In this document: positions 26,748 to 51,660 of the stretch, in pieces | Layout of the letters: every line of letters begins with the position of its first letter | Numbering within the stretch: the stretch's first letter is position 1 | Assembly: GCF_963675165.1 (NCBI RefSeq) | Contig: NC_087384.1 | Span: 6,430,682-6,494,681, forward strand | DNA length: 64,000 nt | Direction: 5' to 3' | From: Halichondria panicea | Taxonomy: Eukaryota > Porifera > Demospongiae > Suberitida > Halichondriidae | Program-made: the position numbers and the translations under genes | Notes under the pieces: model-generated | What the model was told of the DNA's origin: nothing | The model's database searches: none | The model's input: only the letters and a program-made list of their open reading frames with translations

Positions 26748-28836
26748 TGCGTGCATGTGTGTGTTGTCCTTAACGATGTGCGTCAGATTGAGACTGGCCC
26801 TGTACAGACATTGGAGTCTCTATGAGAGTTTGTGTCACTCAGAGTACACAGCTTGCAGGTGACCACCATTATAGTGCCCCTCCGTGCATGACTGACTACG
26901 AGTATCCATGGCAACACATGCACAGGTTCAAAGTGTGGACGATGAAAGGTCACAAGAAATTGATGGAGTTTTTAGCAGATATGGGGTGAGGGTACATATA
27001 CACAACAAAGCTCTGTAGGTTCTTACATGTATAATTGTGGTTGCTCCAAGTATTATGCATTGTATTGTATATGCCAGAACCAAACAAAGTACGTCTACCT
27101 TCATACACACATCACCATACACATAACACCCACACCACACACACACCCATACCACACTACACACACACACGCCAGACTCCCACTGGTACAGAGTAAACAG
27201 AAGTTTGCCTCGATGGAGATGCAGCACAGAGACACATTCAAAGAGAGCTTCACTGAGAGTGCCCGCAAGTATCAGGTGGAGGACTTCACGTACGGATCAT
27301 TTGTGGCACAGTTTGGATACAAGAACAAGGTACAGTGTACATGTATGGGTCACCTTTATTGCCTATAAACAGTAAGTAATAAGTGTAAATGTCAGAACCA
27401 ATGTACTCACACTCCACACACACCCTCACACACCACCCCCACACACCACCTACACACACATATATATTCTTTTGTTTCAACCCCTACACCACCCACACAC
27501 CACCCACACACACCACTCCCACACACACACCACACACACACCACCCCTCCCCCTAGTTCTGTGCGGGAGACCTGGTCTATTCCTCTACTGCCTTAATCGA
27601 GGCTACAGATACCTCCTATTCTCAAGGTTTCCTCATGGCACTCGAAGGGCTCTCAAGGTGGGTGTGGTCAGTTGCTATGGCGAACGCAAGCCGTATATAT
27701 CCGAACATTTTCCCATGCAGAACAAATATGACTAAAATGCAAGCCGGAATCGAAGCTGCTAAGCGACAGGTATATATATAATTATAGTGGTGATGACAGT
27801 GTTAGCTGCTAAGATAGACAATCTGTTGAATTCTCAATCATTGAAATATGCAAGTTGCAGCAAATATGTGTTGTGTGATAACATGTATTTTGAACTGACG
27901 TGTAAATGTGTTTCTGTTGTGGGCTACAGCAAGTGGCAATTGTGACCCAGATAAGGAATTTCGTTGACACTCATCAGGTTGTTTGCGCTGGTCCCTTTGT
28001 GTACGCGTATGTTGAAGAGGTGAGCTCACATGATATAACTGCTGGTAGCCATGACTGCATTATGCTCATGTGCTCTACACAATTCCCCCACTCTCTTCCC
28101 TCCATCTCTCATGCATGTACAGTGTGTATAAAGCTTCTACTGTACATATACCATAGGTGTACGTATTGTCAATGATTGGTATCAAAATTATGTTTTTTCT
28201 CAGGGCACTCCAAATGTGAAGATGTTTTCCAAGCCACATACACTGGCCAAATTGGCTAGATTTCTCAGAGAAGCGTGGATTACTTCTGTAAGTTCCTGTG
28301 GTTTTATTATAATCCTTCATTGATGTACTCTATCTCATCTCTCTTTATTTCAGAATAAGAAAGCTAAAGACATTCCATTTATTGTGTCAGCTCCGTATGA
28401 TGTGGAAGAGAGCACCTGTATAATTACAGGGGTTCCCCCTCATTCAGAACATACACATAGATCGTAAGATAATCATGGTCAATTTTGGTGTGTTTTTTAA
28501 CTGTTAATTTCACAGAGAATTTGCAAAGGCTTTCCAACATGCAGCTGACAGAATCCAAGCTAGAGCCACATTTGACCATTTTGATGGTGCTGGTATGTAC
28601 ATGTGCATATGTGTGCAATTTACAGCATAATATAGTTTATTTATTAACAATTGAGCATCTTCCCCAAGAGAGACCAGATGACGAATAATAATAATACTTG
28701 TATATCCTCACTGGGTGAAAATGAATAGTAGGGACGGAGAAATAAGTCTGTTTTTTTCTTTGCTGTAGTGTTTGTGATCAAGAAGGATGACCGTGGAAAG
28801 TTCTTCGATGCATTGACTGCTTTGTCAGCATTTTAA
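23749..28836 (+). CDS. CDC45: CDC45, replication fork helicase subunit
   Basis: A complete 18-exon gene. Exons: 23749-23802, 24177-24329, 24763-24975, 25197-25275, 25330-25377, 25438-25484, 25693-25869, ~26495-26548, 26787-26858, 26926-26985, 27176-27329, 27557-27657, 27721-27769, 27930-28019, 28204-28287, 28354-28463, 28516-28592, 28769-28836. Family signatures include [19 protein letters not shown] near the N-terminus (DHH-like fold), VLVNCGG, an acidic loop ([15 protein letters not shown]), [44 protein letters not shown] and a C-terminus matching animal CDC45. The junction GA|gtatcc ... cag|A TTG was chosen because it alone gives [13 protein letters not shown], in line with the family. CDC45 joins MCM2-7 and GINS in the CMG helicase that starts and drives DNA replication in the nucleus. 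Confidence 0.96.
24433..24627. mobile_element. MITE with TA target duplication
   Basis: Terminal inverted repeats CCGTATAGCGGGTAATTTTCG and CGAAAATTACCCACTATACGG flank a 195-bp non-coding element with TA on both sides, as for Tc1/mariner-type insertions. It lies in a CDC45 intron. Partial relatives (ACCGTATA... with TTTTCG) occur near 8480-8700 and 34530-34562. Confidence 0.75.
25500..25640. repeat. degenerate CA/C-rich tandem tract in a CDC45 intron
   Basis: Low-complexity CACACA/CCCC/ACTAACAACCCCC repeats between the exons at 25484 and 25693. No coding signal. Confidence 0.8.
26085..26283 (+). mobile_element. retroelement integrase relic (BEL/Pao-like)
   Basis: An open fragment with [20 protein letters not shown]...[10 protein letters not shown]...INSRPLSYI matches the 3' part of the integrase core and linker typical of BEL/Pao (also some gypsy) LTR retrotransposons. 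It ends in a stop within the block where the family normally continues, and no catalytic DDE segment or LTR is visible. It sits in a CDC45 intron and is a dead fragment. Confidence 0.75.
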
Positions 28837-28992
28837 TTATAGTTTTTTTTTCAATACACATGCAACATGTACAGTCAGTCATAATTAAATTCTCTTGCTA
28901 AAATATCATTATTGTCAATGCGCATGTGCAAATTAAATTGCATAAAAGAGATGGCACAGAATTATAAGTGCAGTAGATTAGTAACTTCAATA
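28837..28992. other. CDC45 to gene A intergenic spacer
   Basis: 156 bp separates the CDC45 stop from the next start, head-to-tail. It holds the CDC45 3' end and the promoter of the following gene. Confidence 0.5.
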
Positions 28993-31900
28993 ATGTCTGT
29001 TCACAGCATGATTGCAGTAGCACTGCTAGCCATTGGTGAGTTCAATATAATATAATTATAATTATAGCTATATAATTTGTTGGTTGAGAGCTAGTGTAAG
29101 AAGTCTAAGCTAATGTCTTATGCATATGCACGAATGGCTTTGGATGTTGTTTGTTCGAATTCTGCAGTATGTTTCTCTGGCCTCACTATGCAAATGCCTC
29201 CTGGACCTGGACCGGATAAACCAGGACCAGGCCCTGGCTCTGGCCCGGATAAACCTGGACCTGGAGGACCTATGGCTAGGCCACGTAAGTTGAATGGTAT
29301 TCCACCTGCACTTAGTATATACATAATAATTATATATGCTCTCAGAATAGCATAATTATTCTTGTAGACTGCAAATGGATCAGGAATTTACATTCGTATA
29401 AATGCATGCATGCAGCTCCACCTGTGAACGAGAACTTCACAATGACCTGTATGAGTCAAGAAATGAGGTCTCGGCACATCAGCTGTGCTCCAGACGGCTC
29501 ATTTGACCCGGTGCAGTGCATGGGTAAGAAGTGTCACTGTGTGAATACTCAGACTGGAGAGGTACTTAGACCAGTCGACCATAAGGCAAGGAACTGCTCA
29601 GAAGGTGAGACTGCTAGTACAATATTGTACTCATGCATAGACCTATTGAAGTGGGCTGTCTAATGTATTTGTATAGAATAGTGTTAATGTGTGTACATGC
29701 ATGATTATATATATAATAATGGTTTGTTTTCTTTTCTATATATATAAGGTGCAGGAGTCACTTGTAAGCGACTGCATTGTAAACCCAAGATATGTTCTCG
29801 TGGCTATCAAAGCGGGCCAGATGGATGTGATACATGCATGTGCGAACGTAAGTACAATGACTTAAGAGTGTATTGAAAATTGACCTTGCATGTGCTATAC
29901 CGTATAGTGCTGCAAATATATCAATATGCGAACATAAAATATTACGTTAAATATTACGTTTTGACCAATTTTACGAAAATAATTTCTGAATGGGAATGTA
30001 CAGGGCTCGAATAAAAGCTTAATAATAATAATTATAGTGCTATACAAATTTATGCGACATGGCATAAATAGCATTAGACACTAGTTGATAAGATCTACAT
30101 GGGAAGTACATGGGAAGTACATGGGAAACGTGCCTCAGAGCAGGTATACTATGGGACTTAGTATATATACCTGCAAATTTACTTAGTATACCTAGCATTC
30201 CGTTGTCAAGTAATTGTATTGTAGTAATTGTATGTAGTCAAGCGGTTTGCGCATGCGCACTAGTATCTAAACACTGTTTTGTCGGTGTCCATGTGATTTA
30301 GAAGCCCTCAGCCACTTTAGTACCCTCGCTACGCTCGGGATACTAAATCAGTGCCTTTGGGCTTCTAAATCCCATAGACACCTACAAAACAATGTCTAAC
30401 TATTATTTAGTTAGCATCATGCACGCGTAAACTTCTAGCACTATAGTACTTGCTAACTAGCACTATATTATAATATACACCAACGTATATACAGTGGAAT
30501 CCCTCTATAACGGACACCTTTGGGGAACAATGTTTTGGCCTTATACAGAGGTGGCCTTTATACAGAGGTGGCCTTTGTTGAGAGGTTGTTTTGTATGCAA
30601 ACTGTCATTTGGGACCTGGATGCCTGGCCGTTATATAGCAACTGCATGGCCTTTATTCAGAGGTGGTTGTTAACGGAGGTTCCACTGTACATACATTATC
30701 CTTTATAATTTAACCTATGAATGCATGCACTCTAATATATATACACACAACAGCTCAACCACCACTTGTTGAGTGTGGCTCCATCAGTGAACTGATAGAA
30801 GAGAGGATGTGTGACTGCAGCTGTATCGAAATCAAGGGACTTGCAGGAATGAAGCCCATGAAAGGACCCAAAAAAGACTCTTGTCCTGCTTGTAACATGG
30901 CCTGCAATGACGAAATGCCTACAGGTACTTATTTATTATGTCTCGGTGTGCACATGCATGCGCAAGCAAGGTATACGGTAATGTGTTTGTGTGTCTGTGT
31001 GTGTAGTCAAAGATCAATGAAAAGTGCAAGTAAAAGTCTATAGGCTTCTATGCATGCAGTCACATTTTCTTTGGAATTGCAAAATAATGCTTCGTTGTCG
31101 AGTTATACAGCTGTGCTGTTGCAGCAGACATATAAATGCAATTCAGTGATTCATGTAGTTTGAAGTGCTTTCATCTGGTGGCGTATTGTTGAGCTTGTTT
31201 GGTACAGTTCTCTGTGCACAATTGTACTCTTGTATAGAGCCCTAACACTGTATTTGCACCTAAAACTTGTTTAATGCAAAACTCTTGTTGTTGACATCAG
31301 ATCACAATTAAGACATAATATGTTGCGTTTCTTCAGAGGCAGCTGATATGTGTGTGACTAGTGATACTACTTGCCCTTCTGGTAGCGAACTGAGGGTGGT
31401 CGGTCGTCATGGGAAACCAGAGTGTGTAGCACGTAAGCACAAACAACAATAGTTATGTAATACAGTCATATAATTATAATTATCATTTCTGCTCATAGAC
31501 ACTGTATCAAGATGTATACCACCTATATAGCGTTAAATAGAGTAGCTTAATTTGAACGGCCATAACTTATTTCCATTTGTCCCATAACGTTGATTTCTGA
31601 AAGACTTAGATGGAGCTCTTTAATTGAGATGGTATAATTATTATGTTCAGTTATAATTTTTAACGGCTATAATTTCGGAAAAAGGGCCATATACTGAAAG
31701 GTCTAAAGTTAATGTTATTGAACAGACAAAAATAGGTCCCTTGAATTTAGAATCTGCTTTGTAACTAGATTGATAGTCTTATTATAGATGCAAAGTTTTA
31801 TCTGTCTTAATTGTATCTCTCTCTTGTTATAGAACTGGTGAGTGATGACGTGTGCATGGTAACAGAGGAGCCGTATACAGGGAAGGGACCACGTGGTAGA

Positions 31901-34656
31901 GTCAAGGCCGGGAATATTGCTCAGATGACAGCCGACTGCCAGGAAGGATTCTCTTGCGTTCAGACTGGCCACAGGAAGCGTAACTGCAAGAGCAGTGAGT
32001 TAAACTGCATGTGCATGCATGGTGCCAATAATTCCATTGTTTAGCTGATACAGCGCTTCTATCAATTAATACATTGTGAGGGTGAACAGGATGTCTCTCA
32101 TACAAAACAGATTGATTATTTGGCTCTCTCCACACACAGCACAATGCAAAATGGCTCTTAAGAACAATACAAACATTGAGTGTAATAAAGAGGGTAACTT
32201 CAAGCCGCTACAGTGTGATCCCATAGTATCAGCTATTAATGAGAGTGAATCAGGCGGGGCAAGGTCAAGGTCAAAGAAGCGTGATCCAATGATGTGTCGA
32301 TGCGTTGAAATGTTGTCAGGAGATACTATAGTGAGCTCAGAGGTCAGGGTGGAGCCAGGGATGAAACGACCTAACTGCCGATTTAGAGGTAAATTATTTT
32401 TATTATTGACGAAAAGTTGACATTTTTAAGCGCCACCCACTCACAGATTGCAAAATTCCTGGGACCCGAGGACGAGGCAGAAGAGGCAAAAAAGAACGAA
32501 TGTACAGAGTCCAACATGGAGATACTTATTTTGATGCAGCCAACTGTCGAAGTTGCCAGTGCATTGATGGAGATGCACAAGCTTTCTGCAGGTAAAAGAC
32601 ACACGTCTAATTATACGTGTATGTGATACTTGTAATTAAGTGTCGTGCTGTTACTAGAGTATTATTAACTCTGTATGCAGCCAGTCGTGCTCATGGTAAT
32701 ACTTTGATATTACTTTAATTTTTATTCTTTATTACTTTTATCTTATTCAGTGCTTCTGTGGGTAATTGTGAGGCAATCACGGGTCAGAATAACTGCACAT
32801 TGGAGGGTGGCTTGATGATACTTCACGGTGAACAGATGACCTTCGAGTGTGAGAAGTGTGGTTGCAGTAACGGGAAAATCAGCTGTGTCACTATCGGAGA
32901 CTGTGAGGTACAAGGGGAGGAATGTCGTAAAATGTTTTCTGAGTTAGTTATGTAGAGGAAAGGCTTCTTTAGGCTACTTATAAATTACTAAAAATCACCT
33001 ATCAGGCTGCTCTAGGTTAGTTTTCATTTCAAACATCATGCATGGTATTGTTTTGCCCTGATCATACCAACTCTCCGACAATTTAAGACTGAAGAGGTGA
33101 ACATGTGCCAACAGTGTGAGATGCTACCACCGAACCCAGTGTGTGGGCCCGATGGCCGCAACCACAAGACAGAGTGTGCTGCTGTCTACTGTGCTGGGAT
33201 ACCTGCCATTGCCCTGCTCGAAGGACCTTGTCAGAGCAACGTGAGTTTGTTTTTAATATTAAAACACATGGTCACAACTTTATTATTTGTCGTATGAGAT
33301 TTATTTTCCTTGTGTGTAGGATGTGTGTGAAATTTACCCCTGCGATAACGATACCTTCACCTGTGTTCCTGGAGGGGGCGTGGCATGTGTCGGCACCGGT
33401 GGCTGTGAACCAGACCAACTCAGAACATGCAGTATGTGCAGTGCTACGTACATGTACTCTAATTAGAGCTTATCAATAACTGCCATGTTCCCATCTCACT
33501 GTTGTGTATACCCTTCCCTACATAGTCGACCTGGACACTCTCCAATGCACTGGGAATGAGTCATCATTGATTTTAGGATTTGAAGTTTGTGGTTCGGATA
33601 ACATCACGTACTCGAGCATCTGCAGCCTCCTCCAAAACACAGTGGATGTGCAGATTGCAAGCAGTGGTTCTTGTGAGAGTGAAGAATGTACCAGCATTGG
33701 AGAGGTGAGTTAAGCCGTTGATTATATGTAAAATATTTCATTTTATCTCCTATAGGTTTGCGGTAGTGATGGAGTAACCTACCCTAACCCATGTGTTCTG
33801 AGAAGCCAGGCTGTCACTAGATTAGACTATCCTAGTGCTTGTGTCACTAATGGATCCACTGCTGAAGCAATCTGTGAAAGTGTTCAAACACAGGGACTGT
33901 GTATAGTGAACACTGACAATTGTGACTCTCCCCACCTCCCAGAGAATGGCTGCTGTCCCATATGTGGTGAGGGTTAATTCCCTCTTGGTTAATTATTCTT
34001 GCATGTACGACACTGGCTCTCATAATACTCAGTGAATTCGTCAAAATATATGTGGGCTATGTCATTATAGTGAAACATTAATTTTTAGCTGAAACAATAA
34101 AAGCGTGTATAATCTCAGCAATAATGTGAGCTTCATGCATTGTTGTTTGTTTTCGCAATGAGTGTAATAGCTCATTAAATTTGCAAAAAGTGGCGGTAAA
34201 TCTTTTTCTAAGGCTTGTATAATTATAATTATACATACAGGTGGTTCTGTGACGATAGCATTTGATCGAGATGCACTAACAGTTGCTGGTTCTGCTGACT
34301 ACGACTTCACTTCAGTGGACAACATAGTCATCAAGATTCTCCAGCTATTTTACGAAATCCAATGCACTGTATTTGTCGATGTCACCACCACGTACAATGT
34401 TGAGATGTCACTCGTCTCTGAGAACACCACGTACACATATGAGTGTGTAACACTAGCAAAGGTATAAGTGTAATCAAGGGCTTATAAAAGAGAAGAGGGC
34501 ATGCAACTCGGGTTATTCTCAGAATCAGCAAAATACGAAAATAATTCGCTATATACGGTATTGTAATATGATATTCAATCTAGAAATCTTCATTACGTGT
34601 TCACATACACAGAGAATTGTCAATACACATGCATGTATACTAGTATCATTGCTACA

Positions 34657-34706
<50 letters not shown>

Positions 34707-34976
34707 ACAAACAAGGAAATTGCTAGTACTGTGAATGGAGACGTCGTAACTACTGGTTCCAGGCGCAGGAGACAAACAGATGATGATGAGAGCATTCCAC
34801 AGATATTTGAGTATGCCATAGTAGCGTCCACATCTCCCTTGGTGTCTGATGACTCTACAGTACAGCCTGTCGTTACTGATGTTGAGGCTACAACTAGTGG
34901 AGCTCCATCGCTTCGAGTGACACTAGGCGCTCTCTCACTGTTGGTGTTGAGCATGCTCTCCGTACTGCTGGGATAA
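28993..34976 (+). CDS. gene A: GPI-anchored thyroglobulin/antistasin/Kazal protein with RECK-like C-terminus
   Basis: Sixteen exons: 28993-29035, 29168-29284, 29416-29604, 29749-29847, 30754-30924, 31337-31432, 31833-31994, 32140-32388, 32447-32591, 32751-32907, 33088-33240, 33320-33431, 33526-33704, 33756-33966, 34241-34461, 34716-34976. Order: signal peptide; Pro/Gly-rich spacer (PGPGPDKPGPGPGSG); thyroglobulin type-1 (CHCVN); antistasin-like module; two Cys-rich modules; second thyroglobulin-like module (ECNKEGNFKPLQC, CRCV); VWC-like Cys-rich exons; Kazal-like modules (NPVCGPDGRNHKTEC, VCGSDNITYSS, VCGSDGVTYPNPC); a CCPIC-ended segment; a domain beginning GGSVTIAFDRD; a furin-like RRRRQ; and a hydrophobic C-terminus fitting a GPI signal. 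The Kazal to CCP.C to GPI order matches the end of RECK, which in vertebrates restrains metalloproteases and acts in Wnt7 signalling. The N-terminal half differs from what I recall of RECK, so I leave the symbol empty. A protease-inhibitor role is inferred from the domains. Confidence 0.8.
30090..30400 (+). repeat. interspersed repeat, copy 2, with hairpin segment
   Basis: Intronic in gene A. The first part is the inverse of the 6285-6477 repeat (CATGGGAAGTACATGGGAAG, GCGCATGCGCACTAGTATCT). The second part (about 30297-30400, TTTAGAAGCCC...GGGCTTCTAAATCCC) is palindromic and reappears at 45645-45735 in the other orientation. Confidence 0.65.
30492..30687. mobile_element. Tc1/mariner-type MITE
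   Basis: A 196-bp non-coding element whose ends CAGTGGAATCCCTCTATAAC and GTTAACGGAGGTTCCACTG are inverted repeats, flanked by TA on both sides (30490-30491, 30688-30689). It has internal short repeats of AGAGGTGGCCTTTAT. It lies in a gene A intron. Confidence 0.85.
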
Positions 34977-35259
34977 ACTCTATTTAGCTATAGTCATAGC
35001 TAGTCACTCTGACTGTACTGCTATATTGTGTAGTTTCCATTAAGTATGAAACAGTTAATTGTATACTTCACCGTGAAACATGTGTTAATAATTTTGGTCA
35101 AATAATTTTCATCGTGAGTGACCGTACCGTATAGAAGAGGATTGTGAATGCGCATGCGCAGCACGGCACGCGATGCCCCTAGGGCTTAGCTACTGGGGCC
35201 CTTAGCTTCTGGACTTGACTTGTTTAATTCAGTTGCCAACCCAAGTTTTTAAAAGAAGG
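34977..35259. promoter_or_regulatory. spacer between gene A and gene B
   Basis: 283 bp, head-to-tail. It contains a GCGCATGCGC palindrome (about 35150-35159) and the GGGCTTAGCTACTGGGGCCCTTAGC block. The same spacer recurs almost unchanged at 54754-55036 before gene D, so genes B and D probably share one promoter sequence. Confidence 0.5.
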
Positions 35260-49177
<13,918 letters not shown>

Positions 49178-49561
49178 ACTAAACTGAACTGAAACTGAAC
49201 CTGAACTATTATAATATTATGCTATATGCATGGCTGCCATAATTATGTTATAGATAGTACATGGGCATGAGGTATCTATGTGTTATAGTGTCCCATATCA
49301 CGAGGGCTTTGCCCGAGGGATGAGGGACACTATAACCATAGATACCGAATGAATTGAATTGAACTCTTAGTGTTCTTCGTAGAGACAAGAAAAGATACTG
49401 GTGAACCCATCAACCCAGCAAACGCTATAGTATGCTGGTAGTGAAAAACTGAACAGCCATAGCTAATTATCATGCAGCTACAGCTTTATTATCATTTCTG
49501 TACATTCAAAAATTGTACTTGTACTTTATACCCTCAAGCTTATAATTCCCTGGGAAACTAT

Positions 49562-51560
49562 GTTATGGTTAGAACATGGGCATGAGGTATCTATGTGTTA
49601 TAGTGTCCCAAAGCTCGAGGGCTTTAGCCCGAGGGATGAGGGACACTATAACCATAGATACCGAATGCACATGTTCTAACTGATTTAGATCCCAAAACCT
49701 ATTGGCTACTAGAAATGCACTAGCTTAGCAACAGTCAACCTATATAAACAGCCAATCTAGCAACTGCATCATTATTCTTTTGAAAACTAATATCTGAAGT
49801 TGGCATCTCTGTGTCTCTACTAAATCTGTGGTCTCTATATATTCAAGTCAACCCTGTTCCTCCATGTACCTCAGTTTGATGGACAAAATTATAGCCCTAG
49901 CTCCACCCACAAAACGGAAACATCCAGCTCCTCCCCTAGCCTCGATCCCAGGCCGAGTTTTCGCTTTTATAACGGTTAGGCGAACAACTGGGCCTGGTAC
50001 TAGTTGTCTGCGCATGCGTCAGTCGTTCGTCAGATTCTGACGAATGGATATTCTCGTTCACTTTCGTGACATTTATATTCGTGTACTATCGTGTACTAGA
50101 AGTCAGTTCCCGTTTTATCATTATTGGAATCGATTGGAATGGCTCTTAGCTGAAGCTTCTCTCTTCTCTGAAGCTTATTCTGAAGACTGAACAACAAGGG
50201 AAGAGGTATAAAGCTTTGTCAAGCTTGTTAAGGTCAGATATTTTTGTGTGGGCCCTATGGCTATGCTATCAAGTTTTGTTCATGTTTGGCAAGATCTACC
50301 GGTATGTAGGTAGAGTATAGTTTCATCATTGATATGGTGGATCAAGTGAAGAGTGTGAGCTAGAGAACTTGGTGCTGCCATCATCAGCTCGTCGACAATG
50401 ACACTAACCTGTTTAATACGAGAAATTTAATATGTATAGATCTACACGTATTTAAAATGTCTACTTCTCTGTACAGGAGCAATGGCTAATATCCAGCTAT
50501 CCCAACAGTGCTCCTCTTGGCTATACTAACGGACGAGACTGGACAGTTTGAGGTAAGGGTTTAACCGTCTTTGGTTTCTTTTAATATTGTCCTATACTCA
50601 CAGGACTGGAGTATGACCTGCTCATTCGAGTGTTGCTGGGTAGCTCAGAGACATCAAGAGAATCTACGTTTTCTCAAGTAAAATTTAACTGAGTTATGAG
50701 TTGGGGCCTAGAATCAGAGAAGTCCAGCAGCCTGCTAAATCTTTTTGAAACGTAATTTGAAGGCATTCAATCATCCTGAGTTGCCCTGGGTCACTGTAAT
50801 TGTGCTGCAGCACAACTGGCAACTCCCCAGGCCTTTGTGAAGCAGCTCTCTATGTGCATCTTTTGTGTACTCACTCTGTGCATTTTCTGTGTACAAATTT
50901 CTATTATTGATTTATTAAATATTTTTGCCGACCACAAATATACAATGAAAATTTGACGCATGCGCAGACAACTAGTACCAGGCCCAGTTGTTCGCCTAAC
51001 CGTTATAAAAGCGAAAACTCGGCCTGGGATCGAGGCTACTCCTCCCCCAGTTTTGCAGCAAGAAACAAGCGGCTTGTACTACTCTCACAAAGCGAAAGGA
51101 AGACACCTAAGCTATAATTTGCAGCAAACAAGCCCAGCAAACGAGCGGCTCCTATACTACTCTTCAACAAAGCGAAAGGAACTTTAGGAAGAAGCCAAAG
51201 CTAGAATCCCAGCACTTCCATACATCCAGCTCCTCCCCCATGCAGCCTTGCAGCAAAAAAGCACAGCACACTGCCGCCCAAAAAACGAGCGTCTCCTACT
51301 ACTCTCGAACAAAGCCAAAAAAAGAAACTAGAGCTTCTCTCTTTCATTCTAGTTCTGTTATTATATTACTAGACAAAGCATCTTAGCTACAATAATTTTT
51401 ATGTTATTATACATGTGCATCTTCTTGTAAATCACAATACAATGTACAATCTTGTAGTTTGTAGCCCAGAGCAATCTATAGTACCGGTACTATAGCTCAT
51501 AGTTCCCTGCTAAATACACTCAAATGGGATCTAAGAGATTATGGCTCATAATTCCCTGCT
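49562..51560 (-). repeat. right arm of the large inverted repeat, interrupted by a transposon
   Basis: Reverse complement of about 42866-43800, with the 1.1-kb element at 49937-51038 inserted at CTCCTCCCC. At the outer end a partial duplication repeats TAATTCCCTGCTAAACACAC + AC at about 51550. Confidence 0.9.
49937..51038 (+). mobile_element. 1.1-kb TIR transposon copy 1, 9-bp target duplication
   Basis: Ends TAGCCTCGATCCCAGGCCGA and its reverse complement. The terminal inverted repeats extend about 80-90 bp to the GCGCATGCGCAGACAACTAG region. It is flanked by the 9-bp direct repeat CTCCTCCCC (49928-49936, 51039-51047), and the uninterrupted target is visible at 43425-43440 (reverse strand). 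It contains two exon-like pieces with splice-like borders (about 50476-50550 and 50605-50680), but no transposase. Long TIRs plus a 9-bp duplication suggest a Mutator-like non-autonomous element; the family is inference. Confidence 0.9.
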
Positions 51561-51660
51561 AAACACACACAAGTGGGATCTAAGATAATGCATAAGTATT
51601 ATTTTATTATTGACAGAACTACTGCCAGATAATCCAACTGATTGCGCATGCGCGTCACAG

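Larger units (their letters stand above)
49178..51660. other. non-coding interval between gene B and fragment C
   Basis: 2.5 kb with no gene. It contains a hairpin (49259-49351), the right arm of the inverted repeat (49562-49936 and 51048-51560) and the transposon at 49937-51038. The remaining ~100 bp before fragment C matches nothing I recognise. Confidence 0.85.

Noticed and set aside
28424-28618. Small ORFs on the minus strand within CDC45
   Set aside because: They overlap well-supported CDC45 exons and show no independent signal.
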